Below are positions 24,602-33,468 of a DNA stretch of 64,000 nt, piece by piece. Location: assembly GCF_013389665.1 (NCBI RefSeq), contig NZ_CP058316.1, positions 2,976,001 through 3,040,000 of the forward strand, given 5' to 3'. How positions within the stretch are numbered: the first letter of the stretch is position 1; each line of letters starts with the position of its first letter. Source of the stretch: Microbacterium oleivorans (GTDB taxonomy: Bacteria; Actinomycetota; Actinomycetes; Actinomycetales; Microbacteriaceae). The translations under genes were made by a program, and so were the position numbers. The notes beneath the pieces were generated by a model. The model was not told the DNA's origin. It did no database searches and worked only from the letters and a program-made list of their open reading frames with translations.

Positions 24602-27319
24602 ATGTCCATCGCCGTCGACGCCCTCGTCACGCGGGCACAGCACGCCCTCGACGAGTATGCGCGTTTCACCCAGGAACAGATCGACCACATCGTCCGCAAG
24701 GCATCGGTCGCCGCCCTGCATCACCACGGCGACCTCGCGGTCCTGGCGGTCGAGGAGACCGGTCGCGGCCTGTTCGAGGACAAGGCCGTCAAGAACATGT
24801 TCGCGTGCGAACACGTCACGCACTCGATCATCGACCAGAAGACCGTCGGCGTCATCGCGCACGACGAGCTCACGGGCATCACCGAGATCGCCGACCCCGT
24901 CGGAGTGATCTGCGCCCTGACCCCCGTGACCAATCCGACCTCGACGGCGATCTTCAAGTCGCTCATCGCGCTCAAGACCCGCAACCCGATCGTGTTCGGC
25001 TTCCACCCCTCCGCGCAGCGGTGCTCGTCCGAAGCCGCCCGCATCGTCCGCGACGCCGCCGTGGCCGCCGGTGCTCCGGCCGACTGCATCCAGTGGATCG
25101 AGGAGCCGTCCATGGACGCCTCCGGCGAGCTGATGAACCACCCGGGCGTGGCGCTCATCCTCGCGACCGGAGGAAACGCGATGGTGCGCGCGGCGTACTC
25201 GTGCGGCAAGCCCGCCCTCGGCGTCGGTGCGGGCAACGTGCCCGCTTTCATCGAGCGCTCCGCGGACGTCGGCCGCGCGGTCAACGACATCGTGCTGTCG
25301 AAGTCCTTCGACATGGGGATGGTCTGTGCCAGCGAGCAGGCCGTGATCCTCGACGCCCCCGTCGCCGATGAGGCGCTCGACGAGTTCGCCCGGTTGCACG
25401 CCTATCGCGTGAGCCCCGACGAGAAGGCGCTGCTCGAAGAGTTCATCTTCGGCGTCACCGCAGACAGCGTCACCTGCGCCGATGCCAAGCTCAACGCACG
25501 CGTCGTCGGTCAGTCTCCGGTCTGGATCGCCCAGCAGGCGGGCTTCACCGTGCCCGCCGACACGTCGATCCTGCTCGCCGAGGTCTCGGGGGTCGGTCCG
25601 CATGAGCCGCTGACCCGCGAAAAGCTGGCTCCCGTCCTCGCGGTGCTGCGCGCCGCGAGCCCCGCCGAGGGCATCGAGCTGTCGCGGCAGATGGTCGCCT
25701 TCGACGGCCTCGGGCACTCCGGCGCCATCCACTCGAACGATGCCGAGGTCATCGCGCGTTTCGCCGAGGTGGTGAAGGCCGTGCGCATCATCGAGAACTC
25801 CCCGTCCGCCCTCGGCGGCATCGGTGACATCTACAACGCCTTCCTGCCGTCCCTCACCCTCGGATGCGGCTCGTACGGCCACAACTCCGTCTCCAACAAC
25901 GTCTCGGCGGTGAACCTCGTGAACGTCAAGCGCGTCGGTCGACGCAACAACAACCTGCAGTGGTTCAAGATCCCCGCGAAGACCTACTTCGAGCCGCACG
26001 CGATCCGCTACCTCGCCGAGATGCGCGGTATCGAGCGCGTCACGATCATCACCGACGAGAGGATGACCTCGCTCGGGTACGTCGATCGCATCACCGACGT
26101 GCTGAACCGCCGCGAGAACCGCGTGCAGATCCAGCTGCTGAACCAGGTGCGTCCCGAGCCGAAGGTCTCGGAGGTCGTCGCCGGCGCCGAGCAGCTGCGC
26201 CAGTTCCAGCCCGACACGCTCATCGCGCTCGGCGGCGGGTCGCCGATGGATGCCGCGAAGGTCATGTGGCTGCTGTACGAGAACCCCGAGATCGAGTTCT
26301 CCGACATGCGCGAGAAGTTCTTCGACGTCCGCAAGCGCGCGTTCACGTTCCCCGAGATGGGAACGAAGGCCAAGCTCGTGTGCGTCCCGACCACCTCGGG
26401 CACCGGCTCCGAGATGACACCGTTCGCCGTGATCACCGATGACGCCACGGGTATGAAGTACCCGCTCGCCGATTACGCCCTGACGCCGTCGGTCGCGATC
26501 ATCGACCCCGAGCTGACGCGGGTGCTTCCGGGCTTCCTCGTCGCCGACGCCGGCTTCGACGCTCTGACGCACGCCACGGAGGCGTACGTCTCGGTGTACG
26601 CGAACGACTACACCGACGGTCTGTGCCTCCACGCGATCAAGCTCATCTTCGAGAACATCGAGCGCAGCACGCTGGCCCAGCCGGGGTCCACGGATGCCGC
26701 GGACCGCCGCGCCCGCGAGAAGATGCACAACGCCGCCTCCATCGCCGGCATGGCCTTCGGAAACGCCTTCCTCGGGATCGTGCACGCGATGGCCCACGTC
26801 ACCGGTGCGACCTACGAGCTCGTGCACGGGCGCACCAACGCCGTCTACCTGCCCCACGTCATCCGGTACAACGGCACGGTGCCCACGAAGCTGACGAGCT
26901 GGCCCAAGTACGAGCGCTACATCGCGCCCGAGCGCTTCCAGCAGATCGCGCAGCATCTCGGTCTGCCCGCCGCCACTCCCGAGGAGGGCGTGGAAAGCTA
27001 CGTGCGCGCCGTAGAGGAGCTGCGCGATCGCGTCGGGATCGAGCGATCCTTCCAGGCGCAGGGCGTCGACGAGGCGCGGTTCCTCGACAACCTGCAGGCT
27101 CTGGCGATGGCGGCCTACGAAGACCAGTGCGCTCCGGCGAACCCGCGGATGCCGATGATCGACGACATGAAGACCCTCATGGAGGCGGCGTATTACGGCA
27201 CGTCGTTCGGCGAGGTGCGGGCGACCCGCGCGGGCGCGGTGGTGGCCGCCGACGCCGTCTCCGCTCCTGCCGCACCCCGCAGGTCGGCGGGCAAGGCCAA
27301 GGCCACCCGCCACGCCTGA
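24602..27319 (+). CDS. adhE: Bifunctional acetaldehyde-CoA / alcohol dehydrogenase AdhE
   Basis: Fermentative enzyme converting acetyl-CoA to ethanol with two NADH, 905 residues, full length. Residues 1-440 form the aldehyde dehydrogenase half, with the nucleophile C242 in DMGMVCASEQ. Residues about 460-870 form the iron-dependent alcohol dehydrogenase half, with GGGSPMDAAK, PTTSGTGSEMTPF and the iron ligands in DALTHATEAY and HAMAHVTGATYELVHGR. AdhE works as long helical filaments. A Lys/Arg/Ala-rich tail of about 25 residues ends the protein. ATG 24602 follows GAAGGCTCACG. Encoded alone, with a terminator after it, and implies growth without oxygen or redox balancing. Confidence 0.96.
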   Translation: MSIAVDALVTRAQHALDEYARFTQEQIDHIVRKASVAALHHHGDLAVLAVEETGRGLFEDKAVKNMFACEHVTHSIIDQKTVGVIAHDELTGITEIADPVGVICALTPVTNPTSTAIFKSLIALKTRNPIVFGFHPSAQRCSSEAARIVRDAAVAAGAPADCIQWIEEPSMDASGELMNHPGVALILATGGNAMVRAAYSCGKPALGVGAGNVPAFIERSADVGRAVNDIVLSKSFDMGMVCASEQAVILDAPVADEALDEFARLHAYRVSPDEKALLEEFIFGVTADSVTCADAKLNARVVGQSPVWIAQQAGFTVPADTSILLAEVSGVGPHEPLTREKLAPVLAVLRAASPAEGIELSRQMVAFDGLGHSGAIHSNDAEVIARFAEVVKAVRIIENSPSALGGIGDIYNAFLPSLTLGCGSYGHNSVSNNVSAVNLVNVKRVGRRNNNLQWFKIPAKTYFEPHAIRYLAEMRGIERVTIITDERMTSLGYVDRITDVLNRRENRVQIQLLNQVRPEPKVSEVVAGAEQLRQFQPDTLIALGGGSPMDAAKVMWLLYENPEIEFSDMREKFFDVRKRAFTFPEMGTKAKLVCVPTTSGTGSEMTPFAVITDDATGMKYPLADYALTPSVAIIDPELTRVLPGFLVADAGFDALTHATEAYVSVYANDYTDGLCLHAIKLIFENIERSTLAQPGSTDAADRRAREKMHNAASIAGMAFGNAFLGIVHAMAHVTGATYELVHGRTNAVYLPHVIRYNGTVPTKLTSWPKYERYIAPERFQQIAQHLGLPAATPEEGVESYVRAVEELRDRVGIERSFQAQGVDEARFLDNLQALAMAAYEDQCAPANPRMPMIDDMKTLMEAAYYGTSFGEVRATRAGAVVAADAVSAPAAPRRSAGKAKATRHA

Positions 27320-27329
27320 GGTGGGCGAA

Positions 27330-27359
27330 CCGGAGGGTCGGGCCCCGGTGCCCGGCCCT
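27330..27359 (+). terminator. Terminator hairpin after adhE
   Basis: GGAGGGTCGGGC (27330-27341) pairs with GCCCGGCCCTCC (27348-27359) with one G-T pair, 11 bases after the stop and just before the -10 of the next gene. Confidence 0.6.
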
Positions 27360-27376
27360 CCACCTACGCTGGACCC

Positions 27377-28369
27377 ATGCAGCAGCGTCGCCTCGCGTCC
27401 ACGTCCCACTCGGTCTCGGCCATCGGCCTCGGCACCTGGCAGCTCGGCGCCGACTGGGGCGATGTCGACGAGGAGCAGGCGCGCTCGGTTCTGGCGGCAT
27501 CCGTCGATGCCGGCGTCACGCTCTTCGACACCGCCGACGTCTACGGAGACGGGCGCAGCGAGACGATCATCGGCCGTTTCCTGGCCGACCGTCCCGGGCA
27601 CACCGTGACGGTGGCGACCAAGATGGGACGCCGCCTCGCCCAGGAGCCCGGCAATTACACCCGCGACAATTTCCGCGCGTGGACCGACCGCTCGCGTCGC
27701 AACCTCGGCGTCGACGTGCTCGATCTGGTGCAGCTGCATTGCCCGCCCACCGCGGTGATCGAGTCGGACGCCACCTACGACGCGCTCGACGAGCTCGTCG
27801 CGTCCGGTGCGATCGCGGCCTACGGCGTCTCGGTCGAGACGGTCGACCAGGCGCTGGCGGCGATCGCCCGCCCTCACGTGACGAACGTGCAGATCATCGT
27901 CAACCCGTTCCGGCTGAAGCCTCTCGAGCAGGTCCTGCCCGCCGCCGCGGCCGCGGGCGTCGCGATCTTCGCCCGGGTCCCGCTCGCGTCGGGTCTGTTG
28001 AGCGGTCGGTACACCAGCGACACGACCTTCGCCGCCGACGACCACCGCTCGTACAACCGCGACGGCGAGGCGTTCGACCGTGGCGAGACGTTCTCGGGCG
28101 TCGACTTCGAGACCGGCGTGGCAGCGGCCGGGCGCCTCGCCGCGGCCGTGCCGGAGGGCGTCTCGCTACCGGCCGCGACGCTGGCCTGGATCGCGTCCCG
28201 CCCCGGCGTGACCAGCGTCATACCGGGCGCCCGCACCCCCGAGCAGGCGCGGGCGAACGCGGCGGCGGCCGAGCTTCTCGACGACGGCACCGACCTCACG
28301 GCGTTCGACGACGCCGTCACCGACGTCTACGACGGGATGCTGAAGGCCGAGGTCCACGCGCACTGGTGA
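27377..28369 (+). CDS. Aldo/keto reductase
   Basis: NADP(H)-dependent AKR of 330 residues. Asp and Tyr of the active site are in LFDTADVYG, Lys in VATKMG and His in LVQLHCPP; SVIPGARTPEQARAN is the cofactor-binding loop. Substrate not evident. ATG 27377 is exactly six bases after TACGCT (27365-27370), a predicted leaderless start. Monocistronic or followed by the DUF1905 gene with its own promoter. Confidence 0.9.
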   Translation: MQQRRLASTSHSVSAIGLGTWQLGADWGDVDEEQARSVLAASVDAGVTLFDTADVYGDGRSETIIGRFLADRPGHTVTVATKMGRRLAQEPGNYTRDNFRAWTDRSRRNLGVDVLDLVQLHCPPTAVIESDATYDALDELVASGAIAAYGVSVETVDQALAAIARPHVTNVQIIVNPFRLKPLEQVLPAAAAAGVAIFARVPLASGLLSGRYTSDTTFAADDHRSYNRDGEAFDRGETFSGVDFETGVAAAGRLAAAVPEGVSLPAATLAWIASRPGVTSVIPGARTPEQARANAAAAELLDDGTDLTAFDDAVTDVYDGMLKAEVHAHW

Positions 28370-28420
28370 CCCTGTGGACATCGTCACGGTCGTGTCGTCG
28401 CCGGCCTCTACGCTGAGCGG

Positions 28421-28717
28421 GTGATCCTCGAGTTCGACGCGGAGGTCTTCCGCTGGGCCGCCCGCACCCAGGACTGGTTCTTCGCCGCGGTCCCCGACGA
28501 GGCGAGCGCCGACATCCGTGAGATCCCGCGGATGCGGCGTGGCTTCGGGGCCGTCCGCGTGCGGGCCGGCATCGGCGGTTCGACCTGGTCGACGTCCATC
28601 TTCCCCGACGCGGCGCGGGGCGTGTACATCCTCCCGCTGAAGCAGGCGATACGGCGCGCCGAGGCGATCGGCGGCGACGGCGTCGTGCACGTGCGGCTCG
28701 AGGTCCTCGACGCGTGA
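28421..28717 (+). CDS. DUF1905 domain protein
   Basis: Small soluble protein, 98 residues, matching the DUF1905 fold in pattern: VILEFDAEVFRW, DWFFAAVP, then RRGFGAVRVRAGIGGSTWSTSIFPD and YILPLKQAIRRAEAI. The function of the family is unknown. GTG 28421 is six bases after TACGCT (28409-28414), a predicted leaderless start. Its stop overlaps the start of the prepilin peptidase gene (GTGA), so the two are translated together. Confidence 0.75.
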   Translation: MILEFDAEVFRWAARTQDWFFAAVPDEASADIREIPRMRRGFGAVRVRAGIGGSTWSTSIFPDAARGVYILPLKQAIRRAEAIGGDGVVHVRLEVLDA

Positions 28718-29184
28718 CGCTGTCCGCGGTCGTCCCGGCGGTGCTGCTCGTGCCGGCGCTCGGCGTGAGCATCGCTCTCGCCGTCATCGATCTCCGCAGT
28801 CATCGGCTGCCCAATCGGCTGGTGTTCGCGCTGTACCCGTTCGCGCTCGCGTACGCCGTGTGGCGCGGGTTCCACGAATCCTCCGCGCTCCCGGTGGTCG
28901 GAGCCGCGATCTCGGCATCCGTGCTGTTCGCGGCCTCCTACCTCCTGTATCGCGGCGGGGGTCTCGGCGGGGGAGACGTGAAGCTCGCGGGCGCTCTCGG
29001 TCTCGCGACGGGTGCGCACGGGTGGGAGATCCTGGTCCTGGCGACCGCGGCTGCCTTCCTCTCCGGCGGTCTCGTCGCGCTCGTGCTCATCGCGCTCCGG
29101 CGGGCGGACCGGAGGACGCGCATCCCCTTCGGGCCGTTCATGCTCGCCGGGGCATGGACGATGCTCGCGATCGCACTGTTCTGA
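28714..29184 (+). CDS. Prepilin peptidase (A24 family), short form
   Basis: Membrane aspartic peptidase of 156 residues, about five helices. Two catalytic Asp are visible: D26 in AVIDLRSHRLPN and D88 in GLGGGDVKLAG (the GxGD motif). The N-terminal methyltransferase domain of full PilD is absent, as in TadV/CpaA-type enzymes that process Flp/Tad prepilins. GTG 28714 overlaps the preceding stop. No pilin or secretion genes lie nearby, so the substrates are encoded elsewhere. Confidence 0.82.
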   Translation: MTLSAVVPAVLLVPALGVSIALAVIDLRSHRLPNRLVFALYPFALAYAVWRGFHESSALPVVGAAISASVLFAASYLLYRGGGLGGGDVKLAGALGLATGAHGWEILVLATAAAFLSGGLVALVLIALRRADRRTRIPFGPFMLAGAWTMLAIALF

Positions 29185-29242
29185 GCGCCGCGAGCTGTCA
29201 AGGGTCACGGTCCCGGTGCAGCCGGGCGCTATCGTTGCGGGC

Positions 29243-30256
29243 ATGGCAGACACCACGTTCGTCTCCCGCTCGATCGCGTGGGCTCTGCAGCGCAAGCCCG
29301 TGCGGGCCTTCCTGCTCTACAGCGAGCACCGCGGCGCCGTCCTGGCCGACAGCGTCACCTATCGGACGCTGTTCAGCGTGTTCGCCGGGGTCCTGCTCGG
29401 ATTCTCCATCGCAGCGCTCTGGCTGGCCGGTGATCCGGCCGCATGGCAGGCGCTCATCGACGCGGTGAACCGGGTGATCCCGGGCCTCGTCGGAGAGGAC
29501 GGTCTGATCAAGCTCGACGACATCACCGCTCCCACGGGACTCACGATCGCCGGCGTCATCGCCACGGTGGGCCTCGCCGGAGCCGCGATCGGCGCAATCG
29601 GATCGCTGCGCACGGCCATGCGTGCGATCGCCGATGAGATGAGCGACGACGTCCTGTTCGTCTGGGTCCTGCTGCGCAACCTGGCGCTCGCGATCGGGAT
29701 CGGCGGCGCCCTGGTCGCCGCAGCCGGGGTGACGTTCCTCGGGACCGCGGGTGTCGGCATCCTCGCCGATCTGGTCGGTCTCGCCGACACCGACCCGCTC
29801 GTGCAGTTCGGCGGATGGTTCGTCTCGGTCCTCGTGGTCTTCGCACTCGACGCCGTCGCCGTGGCCGTGCTCTTCCGCGTCCTCTCCGGCGTGCGGGCCC
29901 GCAGGAAGACGCTCTGGAGCGGGGCGCTGCTCGGCGCCGCCGGGCTGACCGTGCTCCAGCAGCTCTCGGGCCTGTTCGTCGGCGGCGCGACGTCGAACCC
30001 TCTGCTGGTGTCGTTCGCATCGCTCATCGCCCTGCTGCTGTGGCTGAACCTCTCGTCGCAGGTCATCCTCGTCGCGACCGCCTACATCGTCACGAGCGTC
30101 CGTGAGGAGGAGGACCGGGTGCGGTACCGCTTCGGTGCGGCGACGTTCCTGCAGCGGCGGGTGCAGCGCGCCGAAGACGCGGTCTCTGCGGCGGCGCGCG
30201 AGCTCGAGAAGGCTCGCGCGCTCGAGGCGGACGAGCGCTCGAGCTCGTCGACCTGA
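29243..30256 (+). CDS. YihY/BrkB-family inner-membrane protein
   Basis: Polytopic membrane protein, 337 residues, about six helices, of the YihY/virulence factor BrkB family (once misnamed RNase BN). LADSVTYRTLFSVFAGVLLGFSIAA and LLLWLNLSSQVILVATAYI are typical family segments. The C-terminal 50 residues are charged and probably coiled-coil in the cytoplasm. Function not settled; transport or envelope roles are proposed for the family. TATCGT lies seven bases before ATG 29243, so it may be leaderless. Confidence 0.85.
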   Translation: MADTTFVSRSIAWALQRKPVRAFLLYSEHRGAVLADSVTYRTLFSVFAGVLLGFSIAALWLAGDPAAWQALIDAVNRVIPGLVGEDGLIKLDDITAPTGLTIAGVIATVGLAGAAIGAIGSLRTAMRAIADEMSDDVLFVWVLLRNLALAIGIGGALVAAAGVTFLGTAGVGILADLVGLADTDPLVQFGGWFVSVLVVFALDAVAVAVLFRVLSGVRARRKTLWSGALLGAAGLTVLQQLSGLFVGGATSNPLLVSFASLIALLLWLNLSSQVILVATAYIVTSVREEEDRVRYRFGAATFLQRRVQRAEDAVSAAARELEKARALEADERSSSST

Positions 30257-30272
30257 GCGGGGCGGCGGAGCG

Positions 30273-31004
30273 CTAGCGCCCGTAGCGCTCGACGAAGGTC
30301 CGCAGGATCGAACCGGTGTGGGCGACCTCCGCGCGACGCACCGCCGCCAGGGTCAGGTCGAGCTCGTCCGGGGCGAAGTAGCCGTGCCCGGCATAGGCGT
30401 GGATACGGGTGGTGATGCCCGCGAGGTCCAGCTCGGGGTGGAACTGGGTCGCGTAGACGTTCCGGCCGACGCGGAACATCTGCACCGGGCATCCCGCGGA
30501 GGAGGCCAGCAGCGTCGCCCGCGGCGGCAGGACGGAGATCGCCTCCTTGTGGCCGACGAACGCCGAGAACACCGGGGGAAGGGCGGACAACAGCGGGTCG
30601 TGGCGTCCGGCTTCACTCACCTCGACGTCGACGACGCTGATGGGCTCGCCGAATCGGCGGTCGATGGTGGCACCGAGGTGGGCGCCGACCGTCCCCACCC
30701 CGTAGCACGCCCCGAGGAAGGGGGCATCCGCCGCCACGACGCGATCGAGCAGCGTGGCGAACTCCGCCTCGACGCGACGCTGCACGACCGACTTGCGCTC
30801 GACCGGATCGGACGCGTTGAACGGACCGCCCCCGACGAAGATCCCCGAGATCTCGTCGAGATCGAGCTCGGGCATCGGTGTCGACTCGAGCCGGATGCGG
30901 CGGAGCGAGCCCTCGTCGAGCCCGGAGTGGCGCAGGAAGAGGGCGTACTCCTCATCGGCGGGGACATCCTCGGAGCGAGTCGCCAGCAACACGAAGGGTT
31001 TCAC
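30273..31004 (-). CDS. Class I glutamine amidotransferase-like protein
   Basis: Stand-alone GATase1-fold protein, 243 residues, resembling the GMP synthase amidotransferase domain. Catalytic triad elements are visible: Cys in GACYGVG, and His-Glu in QFHPELD. EISGIFVGGGPFN precedes the nucleophile region. Such proteins may act as gamma-glutamyl hydrolases or amidotransferases; the partner is unknown. GTG 31004 is the only plausible in-frame start; it overlaps the stop of a 12-codon upstream reading frame (GTGA) that is itself placed at a predicted leaderless start. Confidence 0.82.
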   Translation of the reverse strand: MKPFVLLATRSEDVPADEEYALFLRHSGLDEGSLRRIRLESTPMPELDLDEISGIFVGGGPFNASDPVERKSVVQRRVEAEFATLLDRVVAADAPFLGACYGVGTVGAHLGATIDRRFGEPISVVDVEVSEAGRHDPLLSALPPVFSAFVGHKEAISVLPPRATLLASSAGCPVQMFRVGRNVYATQFHPELDLAGITTRIHAYAGHGYFAPDELDLTLAAVRRAEVAHTGSILRTFVERYGR

Positions 31005-31039
31005 GCGGCGGTCCCGCTCCGTAGTGCGCTGGTGCCCAT
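31001..31039 (-). CDS. Possible 12-codon leader peptide of the amidotransferase
   Basis: ATG 31039 (MGTSALRSGTAA, then TGA) lies exactly six bases after TACGCT (31046-31051), the spacing seen at leaderless starts throughout this window, and its stop overlaps the GTG of the amidotransferase as GTGA. If the transcript begins at this ATG, the main gene depends on translation of this mini-frame. The coding claim is inferred from position only. Confidence 0.35.
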   Translation of the reverse strand: MGTSALRSGTAA

Positions 31040-31100
31040 GGCGCAAGCGTATCGGGCGCTCGGCGGGGCGCGGGTAGGGTCGGGGACAGGAGGTCAGAAC

Positions 31101-31346
31101 ATGGCTATTGCACGACTGCACGGAGGCCCGCTCGACGGGCAGACCCTTCCGCTGGACGATGAGACGTCGGACCGGCTGATCCTTCCCTACAGCGAGACGC
31201 AGGTCGTCTACGAGCGAGCCGGCGCCGCCGAGAACACCGGCGAGGGCGACGGTCCGACCTCGTCCGAGTTCCACTTCGTCGAGGCCGAGGACGACATCGC
31301 CCCTTCGGCCGACGAGCGGGACGATCGCGTCACCGGTGACGACTGA
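31101..31346 (+). CDS. Small conserved-type hypothetical protein
   Basis: Acidic protein of 81 residues that I do not recognise by name. It begins AIARLHGGPLDGQTLPL, a pattern seen at the N-terminus of small actinobacterial proteins of unknown function, and ends in an Asp/Glu-rich tail. AGGAGG is seven bases before ATG 31101, a strong ribosome site. It overlaps the CYTH gene by 11 bases, so the two are likely translated together. Confidence 0.7.
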   Translation: MAIARLHGGPLDGQTLPLDDETSDRLILPYSETQVVYERAGAAENTGEGDGPTSSEFHFVEAEDDIAPSADERDDRVTGDD

Positions 31347-31965
31347 GCCGCGCAGCTCGATCGAGATCGAGCGCAAGTACGACGTCGACGCCGAGACACC
31401 GCTGCCCGACTGGTCGGCGCTGCCCGGCGTCGCCGTCGTCGGCGCGGCCGAGCCTCGCGCGCTCGACGCCTCCTACCTCGACACCGTCGACGGGCGGCTG
31501 GCGGCTGCCGGTACGGCGCTGCGACGCCGTACCGGAGGTCCGGATGCGGGGTGGCACATCAAGCGAACCACCCCCGAGGGCAAACACGAGACGCAGTGGC
31601 CGCTCGACGAGGTCGTACCCGGTCAGCCTCTGCACGTCCCCGAACCGATCCTCCGCGAGCTGACGGCCGTCGCGTCGCCGCCGTACGAGGTGATCGCGCG
31701 GATCCGCAACGCGCGAACGGCGTTCGCGCTGCTCGATGCGTCGGGCGGCGTCGTCGCCGAGTTCGTCGACGACCGGGTCACCGCGACCGATGTCGGCTCC
31801 GGCCGCGAGAGCTCGTGGCGGGAATGGGAGCTCGAGCTCGGACCCGCCGCACCCTCGCCCTCTCGCATCGACGACTTCTTCCGAGCCGCCGACGAGCTCG
31901 TGCGCGCCGTCGGGGGAGTTCCTGCGGCATCCGGATCGAAGCTCGCCCGCGCCCTCGGCCGCTGA
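31336..31965 (+). CDS. CYTH-domain protein (triphosphate tunnel metalloenzyme family)
   Basis: Protein of 209 residues with the ExExK signature IEIERK (E10, E12, K14) and beta-tunnel residues in ALRRRTGGPDAGWHIKR, the site for a triphosphate and metal ions. Family members are adenylate cyclases, thiamine triphosphatases or inorganic triphosphatases; a triphosphatase is most likely for a stand-alone domain, but this is inference. GTG 31336 lies inside the preceding small gene. Ends at a strong bidirectional terminator. Confidence 0.85.
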   Translation: MTTEPRSSIEIERKYDVDAETPLPDWSALPGVAVVGAAEPRALDASYLDTVDGRLAAAGTALRRRTGGPDAGWHIKRTTPEGKHETQWPLDEVVPGQPLHVPEPILRELTAVASPPYEVIARIRNARTAFALLDASGGVVAEFVDDRVTATDVGSGRESSWREWELELGPAAPSPSRIDDFFRAADELVRAVGGVPAASGSKLARALGR

Positions 31966-32004
31966 TCCGACCGCGGTGCCGAATCGGCGCACCGACCCGA
32001 CCGA

Positions 32005-32043
32005 CACGAAAGCACCGCCGGCGAGCCGGGCGGTGCTTTCGTG
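32005..32043. terminator. Strong bidirectional terminator
   Basis: A perfect 15-bp stem (32005-32019 with 32029-32043, CACGAAAGCACCGCC and its complement) and a nine-base loop, between the convergent CYTH and dihydrolipoamide dehydrogenase genes. Confidence 0.85.
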
Positions 32044-32058
32044 TCGAGACCGGGGAGG

Positions 32059-33459
32059 TCAGAGGTTGATCATGTGCCCCGCGAGACCGTGGAAGGCCTC
32101 CTGCAGGCCCTCCGAGAGCGTCGGGTGGGTGTGGACGTTGCGCGCCGCCTCCAGAGCGGTCAGGTCCCACTTCTGAGCGAGGGTCAGCTCAGGCAGGAGC
32201 TCCGAGACGTCGGGACCGATGAGGTGGCCGCCGAGGAGCTCGAGGTGCTCGGCGTCGGCGATGAGCTTGACGAAGCCGACCGGCTCGCCCAGGCCGTTGG
32301 CCTTGCCGTTGGCGGAGAACGGGAACTTCGCGACCTTGACGTCGTAACCCGCGTCACGCGCCTGCTGCTCGGTGAGTCCGAACGACGCGATCTGAGGCGA
32401 GCAGAACGTGGCACGGGGCATGTTGCGGTAGTCGCCGAGCGTCTGGGTCTCGGCGCCGCCGATCGTCTCGGCGGCCACGACGCCCTGCGCCTCGGCGACG
32501 TGGGCGAGCTGGAGCTTGGCGGTGACGTCGCCGATCGCGTAGACGCCCTCGACGTTCGTGCGCATGTGGTCGTCGATGTCGATCGCACCGCGCTCGGTGA
32601 GCTTCACGCCGGTGTTCTCGAGGCCGAAGCCCTCGACGCGGGGAGCGAAGCCGATCGACATCAGCACCCGATCGGTCTCGATCGTCTTCTTCTCGCCGTC
32701 GGCGTTGGCCGAGTACGTCACGGTGACCTTGTCGCCCGCGTCGTCGATCTGCTCGACCTTGGTCGAGGTGAGGATCTCGATGCCGTACTTCTTGTACTGC
32801 TTCTGGATCTCCTTCGAGACTTCGACGTCCTCGTTGGGCAGGGCCCGGTCGAGGAACTCGATGATGGTGACCTTCACGCCGTAGTTCGACATGACGAACG
32901 CGAACTCCATGCCGATCGCGCCGGCACCGACGATGACGAGCGAGCCGGGGAGCTCGCGGTTGAGGATCTGCTCCTCGTAGGTCACGACGTTCTCGCTCAG
33001 CTGCACGCCCGGCAGCAGTCGCACGGTCGAGCCGGTGGCGATGATCACGTTGTCGAAGGTGACGGTCTCCTGCGAGCCGTCCGCCTTGGTCACCTGGATC
33101 GACTTCGCGTCGATGAAGGAGCCTCGGCCCTCGTACTCGGTGACCTTGTTCTTCTTCATCAGGAAGTGGATGCCCTTGACGTGCGTCTCGGCGACCTTGC
33201 GGCTGCGGTCGAACGCGCTGCCGAAGTCGAAGTGCACGTCACCGCTGATGCCGAACAGCTCGGCCTTGTGGTTGAACGTGTGGGCGAGGTCGGCGTTCTT
33301 CAGCAGCGACTTGGAGGGGATGCAGCCGACGTTCAGGCACACGCCTCCCCAGTACTTCTCTTCGATGATCGCGACGGACTGTCCGAGCTGCGCAGCGCGA
33401 ACAGCTGCGACGTACCCGCCGGGGCCCGCGCCGAGGATGACGACGTTGTAGTGAGGCAT
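32059..33459 (-). CDS. lpd: Dihydrolipoamide dehydrogenase (E3)
   Basis: FAD enzyme that reoxidises dihydrolipoyl groups of pyruvate and 2-oxoglutarate dehydrogenase complexes, 466 residues, full length. N-terminal FAD fold [21 protein letters not shown], redox disulfide C41/C46 in [16 protein letters not shown] fold [17 protein letters not shown] and the C-terminal dimer motif HAHPTLSE-type ([11 protein letters not shown]) with the catalytic His-Glu pair. TAGGCT (33466-33471) six bases before the ATG predicts a leaderless mRNA. Its neighbour garA regulates 2-oxoglutarate metabolism in relatives. Confidence 0.96.
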   Translation of the reverse strand: MPHYNVVILGAGPGGYVAAVRAAQLGQSVAIIEEKYWGGVCLNVGCIPSKSLLKNADLAHTFNHKAELFGISGDVHFDFGSAFDRSRKVAETHVKGIHFLMKKNKVTEYEGRGSFIDAKSIQVTKADGSQETVTFDNVIIATGSTVRLLPGVQLSENVVTYEEQILNRELPGSLVIVGAGAIGMEFAFVMSNYGVKVTIIEFLDRALPNEDVEVSKEIQKQYKKYGIEILTSTKVEQIDDAGDKVTVTYSANADGEKKTIETDRVLMSIGFAPRVEGFGLENTGVKLTERGAIDIDDHMRTNVEGVYAIGDVTAKLQLAHVAEAQGVVAAETIGGAETQTLGDYRNMPRATFCSPQIASFGLTEQQARDAGYDVKVAKFPFSANGKANGLGEPVGFVKLIADAEHLELLGGHLIGPDVSELLPELTLAQKWDLTALEAARNVHTHPTLSEGLQEAFHGLAGHMINL

Positions 33460-33468
33460 GCTCTCAGC

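Noticed and set aside
24548..28045. 1165-codon minus-strand frame across adhE and the aldo/keto reductase
   Set aside because: Antisense shadow of two well-supported genes.
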